From Psychrilyobacter sp. (lineage in GTDB: Bacteria > Fusobacteriota > Fusobacteriia > Fusobacteriales > Fusobacteriaceae), in contig JAUXGP010000034.1 in NCBI GenBank assembly GCA_030621995.1, positions 1 through 10,651 on the forward strand: a stretch of 10,651 nucleotides of DNA. The letters are read 5' to 3'. Shown piece after piece: positions 7,231-10,651 of the stretch. The translations under genes were made by a program, and so were the position numbers. The stretch's first letter is position 1. Each line of letters opens with the position of its first letter. The notes beneath the pieces were generated by a model. The model had not been told where the DNA came from, ran no database searches, and was given only the letters and a program-made list of their open reading frames with translations.

Positions 7231-7989
7231 ATGAAAAGTTTAAAAAGACGTAAGTTGCAAATAAAAGCTTTTCACATAGAGAGAGTGGTTTCTTCGGAAA
7301 CCACTTCAATCTCTGGAAATACTCTGTCTCTAAGAGCAGGTATGAATAATCCAGAAATATCTCAATTAAAATATGTGAAAGAGTTAAGAATCGAGTTAAT
7401 TAAGCCAAACGAAAGAGATAAGTTTGTTAATTCTATTGTGGACTTTATTCCTATTTCAACGAAGGTATTGGGTCAAATGGGAGAAGGTATAACTCATACA
7501 TTGACAGGTGTTGTTGTTATGTTGACAGGGATAGATGAAGACGGGGTTCAGGCAGCAGAATTCGGATCTTCAGAAGGAATATTATCGGAACAGGTAGTAT
7601 TTGGAAGAGCTGGAACTCCCAGGGCAAATGATTTAATCATCCATGTGGATATTACTCTTGCTTTAGGTGGGACTAAAGTCAGAGAAGGAATAGATCAGTG
7701 TCATGAGACATGTGATTATTTAGTCCAGCAGATAAGGGATGTTTTAAAGAAGTTAAACGGAAGAAATTGTACAGATAAATGTGAATTTTTTGACAAGATC
7801 AGACCGGGAGGAAAAAAAGTAGTTATATTAAAGCAGGTTGCAGGTCAGGGTGCTATGTATGACACCAGACTTTTTTCCAAAGAACCATCTGGTTTTTCAG
7901 GAGGAAAATCTATAATTGATTTGGGCAATATGCCCATACTTATAACTCCGAATGAATATAGAGACGGGGCTATAAGGGCTATGCATTAG
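7231..7989 (+). CDS. prdD: PrdD, paralogue of the PrdA large chain
   Basis: The 252-residue product aligns along its whole length with PrdA residues ~175-424. Shared stretches include KAFHIERVVSSE against KHFKIENVVFGD, LTGIDEDGVQ, EFGSSEGILSE, QQIRDVLKK, RPGGKKVV.LK and GQGAMYD. It lacks the PrdA N-terminal domain and linkers. It ends ...GAIRAMH, which aligns with ...GVHALT, the residues just before PrdA's cleaved Cys425. PrdD proteins occur in other prd operons; their role (partner, scaffold or maturation factor) is unsettled. Extra cysteines not found in PrdA occur in DQCHETCDY and NCTDKCEFF. The ATG at 7231 has TAGGAG 7 nt upstream. The prdE Shine-Dalgarno overlaps its stop codon. Confidence 0.92.
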   Translation: MKSLKRRKLQIKAFHIERVVSSETTSISGNTLSLRAGMNNPEISQLKYVKELRIELIKPNERDKFVNSIVDFIPISTKVLGQMGEGITHTLTGVVVMLTGIDEDGVQAAEFGSSEGILSEQVVFGRAGTPRANDLIIHVDITLALGGTKVREGIDQCHETCDYLVQQIRDVLKKLNGRNCTDKCEFFDKIRPGGKKVVILKQVAGQGAMYDTRLFSKEPSGFSGGKSIIDLGNMPILITPNEYRDGAIRAMH

Positions 7990-8001
7990 GAGGTAGGATG
8001 T

Positions 8002-8484
8002 ATGGGAATAGGACCTTCAACAAAGGAAACGACGTTACATCATTTCAGAGATCCATTGTTGGATATAGTATCCAGTGATAGGGATATAGACCTGTTGGGG
8101 ATAATATTAGTTGGGACTCCTCAGGGGAATGAAGAGAAGAATTTTGTAGGGAAGAGAGCTGCAAATTTAATCGAAGCTATGAGGGCAGATGGTGTTCTTT
8201 TTTCTTTGGATGGCTGGGGGAATAGTCATGTGGACTATGAAAACACCATGAGAGAGATAGGGGAACGAGAGATACCGGTAGTTGGACTTAGCTTTGTTGG
8301 AACTCAAGGTGAGTTCGTTGTGAAAAATAAATACATGGATACTATAGTCGATATAAATAAAAGTAAAGATGGTATTGAAACAGAGGTTGTAGGAGAAAAT
8401 AATATGACCCATTTAGATGCAAGAAAAGCTTTGGCCATGCTAAAGTTAAAAATAATAAAGGGGAAGTGGAAAAATGAAAATTAA
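8002..8484 (+). CDS. prdE: PrdE, paralogue of the PrdA small (pyruvoyl) chain
   Basis: The 160-residue product begins MGIGPSTKETTLHHFRDPLL and aligns with PrdA from the cleavage site onward (TCIGPASKECTRHYYREPLV). Later matches are DGWGNSHVDYENTMREIG, VVGLSF.G.QG..VV.NKYM and VDINKSKDGIE.EV. PrdA's pyruvoyl-forming Cys425 is replaced by Gly2, so PrdE cannot form the cofactor. It lacks the ~55-residue PrdA tail. The ATG at 8002 is supported by AGGAGG at 7988-7993 and by the alignment. Its last 11 nt overlap the start of prdF, so translation is probably coupled. It probably pairs with PrdD as PrdA's two chains pair with each other, which is an inference. Confidence 0.92.
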   Translation: MGIGPSTKETTLHHFRDPLLDIVSSDRDIDLLGIILVGTPQGNEEKNFVGKRAANLIEAMRADGVLFSLDGWGNSHVDYENTMREIGEREIPVVGLSFVGTQGEFVVKNKYMDTIVDINKSKDGIETEVVGENNMTHLDARKALAMLKLKIIKGKWKNEN

Positions 8485-9480
8485 TAAGCAGATTATAGCT
8501 GTAGATTCACACACAATGGGAGAACCAACTAGAATAATCATCAGTGGAATACCAAAAATCCCTGGAAAAACAATGGCAGAAAGAAAAGCTACTTAGAAGA
8601 AAACATGGATAACGTAAGAACATTATCTATGCACGAGCCTAGAGGACATGCTGACATGTTTGGGTCTATAATAGTTACACCGACAATTGATGAAGCGGAT
8701 CTAGGAATAATATTCATGGATGGTGGAGGTTACCTGAATATGTGTGGTCACGGAACTATCGGTGCTATGACAGTTGCTGTAGAAATGGGAATGGTAGAGG
8801 TTACTGAACCATATACAAACATCACATTGGAATCTCCTGCGGGATTAATCAAGGGAAGAGTTAGAGTAGAAGATGGAAAAGCATTGGAAGTATCATTTAC
8901 TAATGTACCGGCATTCTTACATAAAGAAGGAGTTAAGATAGATGTAGATGGAATAGGAACTCTTACTTTAGATATATCATTTGGAGGAAGTTTCTTTGCT
9001 ATATTAGAAGCTACTCAATTAGGATTGGATATCTGCCCGGCTAATACAAATAAACTTTGTGAATTAGGTGTTAAAATATTAAAAGCAGCCAATGAGCAAA
9101 TCACAGTAAAACATCCTGAATTAGACCATATCAAGACAATTGATTTGGTGGAGATATACGGACCTGCAAAGAGTTCAGATGCTACATTACAAAATGTAGT
9201 AGTATTTGGAGAGGGACAGGTAGACAGATCACCTTGTGGAACAGGAACGTGTGCTAAGATGGCAACTTTATTCACTAAAGGAAAATTAGCAAAAGGGGAA
9301 AAATTTGTTTACGAGAGTATAATTGAAACTAAGTTCATCGGTGAAATACTCGACACAAATAGTAAGGATGGAGTAGAATACGTAACTCCACAGATTACAG
9401 CTAGTGCATATATTACAGGAATAAATCATCTATTGGTAGATCCAACGGATCCATTAAAATATGGATTCTCATTAAAATAA
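8474..9480 (+). pseudogene. prdF: Proline racemase PrdF, with an apparent one-base frameshift near 8585
   Basis: PrdF interconverts L- and D-proline without cofactor, supplying D-proline to the reductase. The N-terminus reads MKINKQIIAVDSHTMGEPTR and continues to MAERKAT before TAG at 8594-8596. The rest follows in the -1 frame, where YLEENMDN, EPRGHADMFGS and all later family motifs appear to TAA at 9478-9480. Adding one A to the AAAA run at 8584-8587 joins the halves into a 335-residue protein of normal length. Both catalytic cysteines are present: NMCGHGT (Cys91 in the repaired protein) and SPCGTGT (Cys255). The ATG at 8474 overlaps prdE by 11 nt. The downstream part is intact over 291 codons, so this is a recent mutation, a sequencing or assembly error in an A run, or less likely recoding. 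An alternative start at 8605 would omit the conserved N-terminal strand. Confidence 0.88.
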
Positions 9481-9557
9481 AAAGAAATATTACAGGAATA
9501 AATGATTTATCGGTAGATTCAACGGATCCATTAAAATATGGATCCGCATTAAAATAA
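9410..9557 (+). repeat. Partial tandem duplication of the prdF 3' end
   Basis: The last 71 nt of prdF (9410-9480, including its stop codon) are repeated at 9487-9557, offset 77 nt, with 6 substitutions that I count by eye. The second copy would read ITGINDLSVDSTDPLKYGSALK-stop. Five of the six changes alter the amino acid (H/D, L/S, P/S, F/S, S/A), so the copy is drifting as non-coding DNA. It may be a small tandem duplication or the tail left after deletion of a second prdF copy. Confidence 0.93.
9523..9546. repeat. Perfect 9-bp palindromic stem in the duplicated prdF tail
   Basis: CGGATCCAT (9523-9531) and ATGGATCCG (9538-9546) flank the 6-nt loop TAAAAT. The stem lies between prdF and the permease gene and is followed by an A-rich, not T-rich, stretch, so it is not a standard terminator on this strand. 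It could be an mRNA processing or stabilising hairpin. The parental copy within prdF forms only an imperfect version. Confidence 0.75.
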
Positions 9558-9579
9558 AAAAAAATTAGGGGGTATGAAA

Positions 9580-10458
9580 ATGGTACAAGTATTACTGGGG
9601 ATTTTAGCAATTATGGGTATTTGGTATTTAGTTGTTTTTGCTAAAGACTACAAAGAATTTAAAATGAATAACGCTGGAGTAGATGAAGGAAGTACGGCAG
9701 CACATGCAGGAATAGGTCTTGGAGTAAATTTCTTCGATACTCTGGGTATTGGCGGGTTCGCACCGATGACGGCACTTTTTAAACAATTTAACTTGGTTCA
9801 TGACAGAATTTTACCAGGAACTTTAAATACAGCGATGACTATACCTGTAATGGCTGAGGCATTTATATTCATAAAAAAAGTTGAAGTTGAACCAATAACA
9901 TTAATCTCTATGTTAGTGGCAGCAACTCTAGGAGCTATATTAGGAGCAGGATATGTAGCTAAATTAGATGAGAAAAAGGTACAACTATACATGGGATCGG
10001 CTTTAGTAATAGTAGTATTGATAATGCTTGCACAACAGTTAGGATTAATTCAAGGTGGAGGAGAAGCAGTAGGACTATCTGGAATTAAATTAGTTATAGC
10101 AGTAGTTGGAAACTTTATATTAGGAGCTCTTATGACTTTAGGAATAGGTCTATATGCCCCTTGTATGGCTTTAGTATATGCTCTAGGTCTAAGTCCTTTA
10201 GTAGCGTTTCCGGTTATGATGGGTTCTTGTGCATACCTTATGCCGGCAGCAAGTGTTAAGTTTATCAAGGCAGGAGCTTATAATAGAAAAGCTACTTTAA
10301 TGAATGCTATATTTGGTGTTATAGGAGTAATTATTGCTGCTTATTTAGTTACAGGGTTACCTATAGCAATCTTGACTAAGGTAGTTATAGCAGTAGTATT
10401 ATATACCGCTATTAAATTAATAAAGGATTCTAGAAAGAAAGTTTCAGTAACGGCTTAA
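9580..10458 (+). CDS. TSUP (TauE/SafE-type) family membrane permease, substrate unknown
   Basis: The 292-residue product is strongly hydrophobic with about eight membrane segments: roughly residues 2-21, 41-66, 80-98, 106-126, 135-155, 167-200, 205-225 and 241-280 (the last probably two). Two related motifs, LGIGGFAP at 55-62 and LGIGLYAP at 187-194, mark the internal two-fold repeat of TSUP proteins (former DUF81). TSUP members move sulfur compounds or organic anions across the inner membrane. The ATG at 9580 is 7 nt after AGGGGG (9567-9572); the ATG at 9574 is only 1 nt from it, so I prefer 9580. No terminator is seen between prdF and this gene, so it may be co-transcribed with prd. Import of proline, export of 5-aminovalerate, or a selenium/sulfur role are guesses only. 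Confidence 0.85.
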   Translation: MVQVLLGILAIMGIWYLVVFAKDYKEFKMNNAGVDEGSTAAHAGIGLGVNFFDTLGIGGFAPMTALFKQFNLVHDRILPGTLNTAMTIPVMAEAFIFIKKVEVEPITLISMLVAATLGAILGAGYVAKLDEKKVQLYMGSALVIVVLIMLAQQLGLIQGGGEAVGLSGIKLVIAVVGNFILGALMTLGIGLYAPCMALVYALGLSPLVAFPVMMGSCAYLMPAASVKFIKAGAYNRKATLMNAIFGVIGVIIAAYLVTGLPIAILTKVVIAVVLYTAIKLIKDSRKKVSVTA

Positions 10459-10473
10459 TCGATTTTACAAGTT

Positions 10474-10492
10474 AATTGGGTATATTCCAATT
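10474..10492 (+). other. Small hairpin after the permease gene
   Basis: AATTGG (10474-10479) pairs with CCAATT (10487-10492), with an extra G-T wobble, around the loop TATAT. T-rich sequence follows. It may contribute to 3'-end formation ahead of the larger stem-loop. Confidence 0.3.
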
Positions 10493-10505
10493 TAGTTTAA
10501 TTTAA

Positions 10506-10564
10506 CCTTCCTAGTTATTAGAGCTATAATCTATTAACTCAGGAAGGGCTTTCTATCTTTTTTT
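10506..10564 (+). terminator. Long stem-loop terminator at the end of the prd/permease unit
   Basis: CCTTCCT (10506-10512) pairs with AGGAAGG (10541-10547), AGTTA (10513-10517) with TAACT (10535-10539), and TAGA (10519-10522) with TCTA (10530-10533). The 16-bp stem has one bulged C and one T-T mismatch. A pyrimidine-rich stretch ending in seven T (10558-10564) follows. The T run starts about 10 nt after the stem, so termination may be less efficient than at the ispA terminator. Confidence 0.75.
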
Positions 10565-10610
10565 ATATTAAAACATATTTTTATATTATATAGCATCCTT
10601 ATTAATGAGT

Positions 10611-10640
10611 ATAACATACAAAAATATTTTATGCTATACT
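10611..10640 (+). promoter_or_regulatory. Possible promoter of the next, unseen gene
   Basis: TATACT at 10635-10640 is preceded by TG and one base, forming an extended -10 (TGCTATACT). A weak -35-like ATAACA lies at 10611-10616, 18 nt upstream. It follows the terminator and would drive a gene beyond the right edge. Confidence 0.4.
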
Positions 10641-10651
10641 TATTATAGAGA

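Noticed and set aside
8605..9480. An intact 291-codon racemase starting at ATG 8605
   Set aside because: The conserved N-terminal region (AVDSHT...GEPTR) lies upstream in the adjacent frame and the ATG aligns with an internal position of the family, so this is the 3' part of a frameshifted gene.
9413..9610. Minus-strand ORF with an internal peptide repeat
   Set aside because: The repetition (RIHILMDPL-like) is the antisense reading of the duplicated prdF tail. No ribosome binding site or family resemblance.
1..10651. CRISPR arrays, tRNA or rRNA genes, insertion sequences, toxin-antitoxin or defence modules
   Set aside because: No spaced direct repeats, cloverleaf, transposase or defence motif was seen. 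The window is metabolic and housekeeping in content.

Overview
This is a low-GC, A-rich chromosomal segment from an anaerobic, amino-acid-fermenting bacterium. The main content is a nearly complete D-proline reductase (prd) operon for Stickland-type reduction of proline, including two genes that read UGA as selenocysteine. Such operons are known from Clostridia (Clostridium sticklandii, C. difficile) and also occur in marine or gut Fusobacteriota. I lean towards Fusobacteriota, but this is a low-confidence impression from base composition and gene style and the window does not prove it. All genes lie on the + strand.

Layout. (1) Positions 1-2735 hold a housekeeping cluster: the 3' part of a large TPR-like/ankyrin-repeat protein, then xseB (exonuclease VII small subunit), then ispA (short-chain polyprenyl diphosphate synthase), closed by a strong intrinsic terminator. 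(2) Positions 2736-2979 are an AT-rich intergenic region with the probable prd promoter. (3) Positions 2980-9480 are the prd operon, in the order prdC (Sec), prdA, a small gene of unknown function, prdB (Sec), prdD, prdE, prdF. (4) Positions 9481-9557 carry a decayed partial copy of the prdF 3' end containing a perfect palindrome. (5) Positions 9580-10458 encode a TSUP/TauE-SafE-type permease, followed by a long stem-loop terminator. A possible promoter for the next gene lies at the right edge.

How the genes work together. PrdF converts L-proline to D-proline. PrdA, which cleaves itself to make a pyruvoyl group, and PrdB, whose selenocysteine attacks the ring, form the reductase that opens D-proline to 5-aminovalerate. 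PrdC is an RnfC-like selenoprotein thought to deliver electrons from NADH or the Rnf system. PrdD and PrdE are paralogues of the two halves of PrdA. The gene break between them falls exactly where PrdA cleaves itself, and the pyruvoyl-forming cysteine is absent.

Points to notice. Naive ORF calling stops at both in-frame UGA codons and truncates prdC and prdB. prdF has an apparent one-base frameshift after about 38 codons. No prdR regulator lies in the operon, and the prd promoter region has no GC dinucleotide on either strand, so sigma-54 control as in C. difficile is unlikely here. The operon as a whole is a known system. The less usual features are the prdF tail duplication with its palindrome, the linked permease, the PrdD/PrdE split and the promoter architecture.
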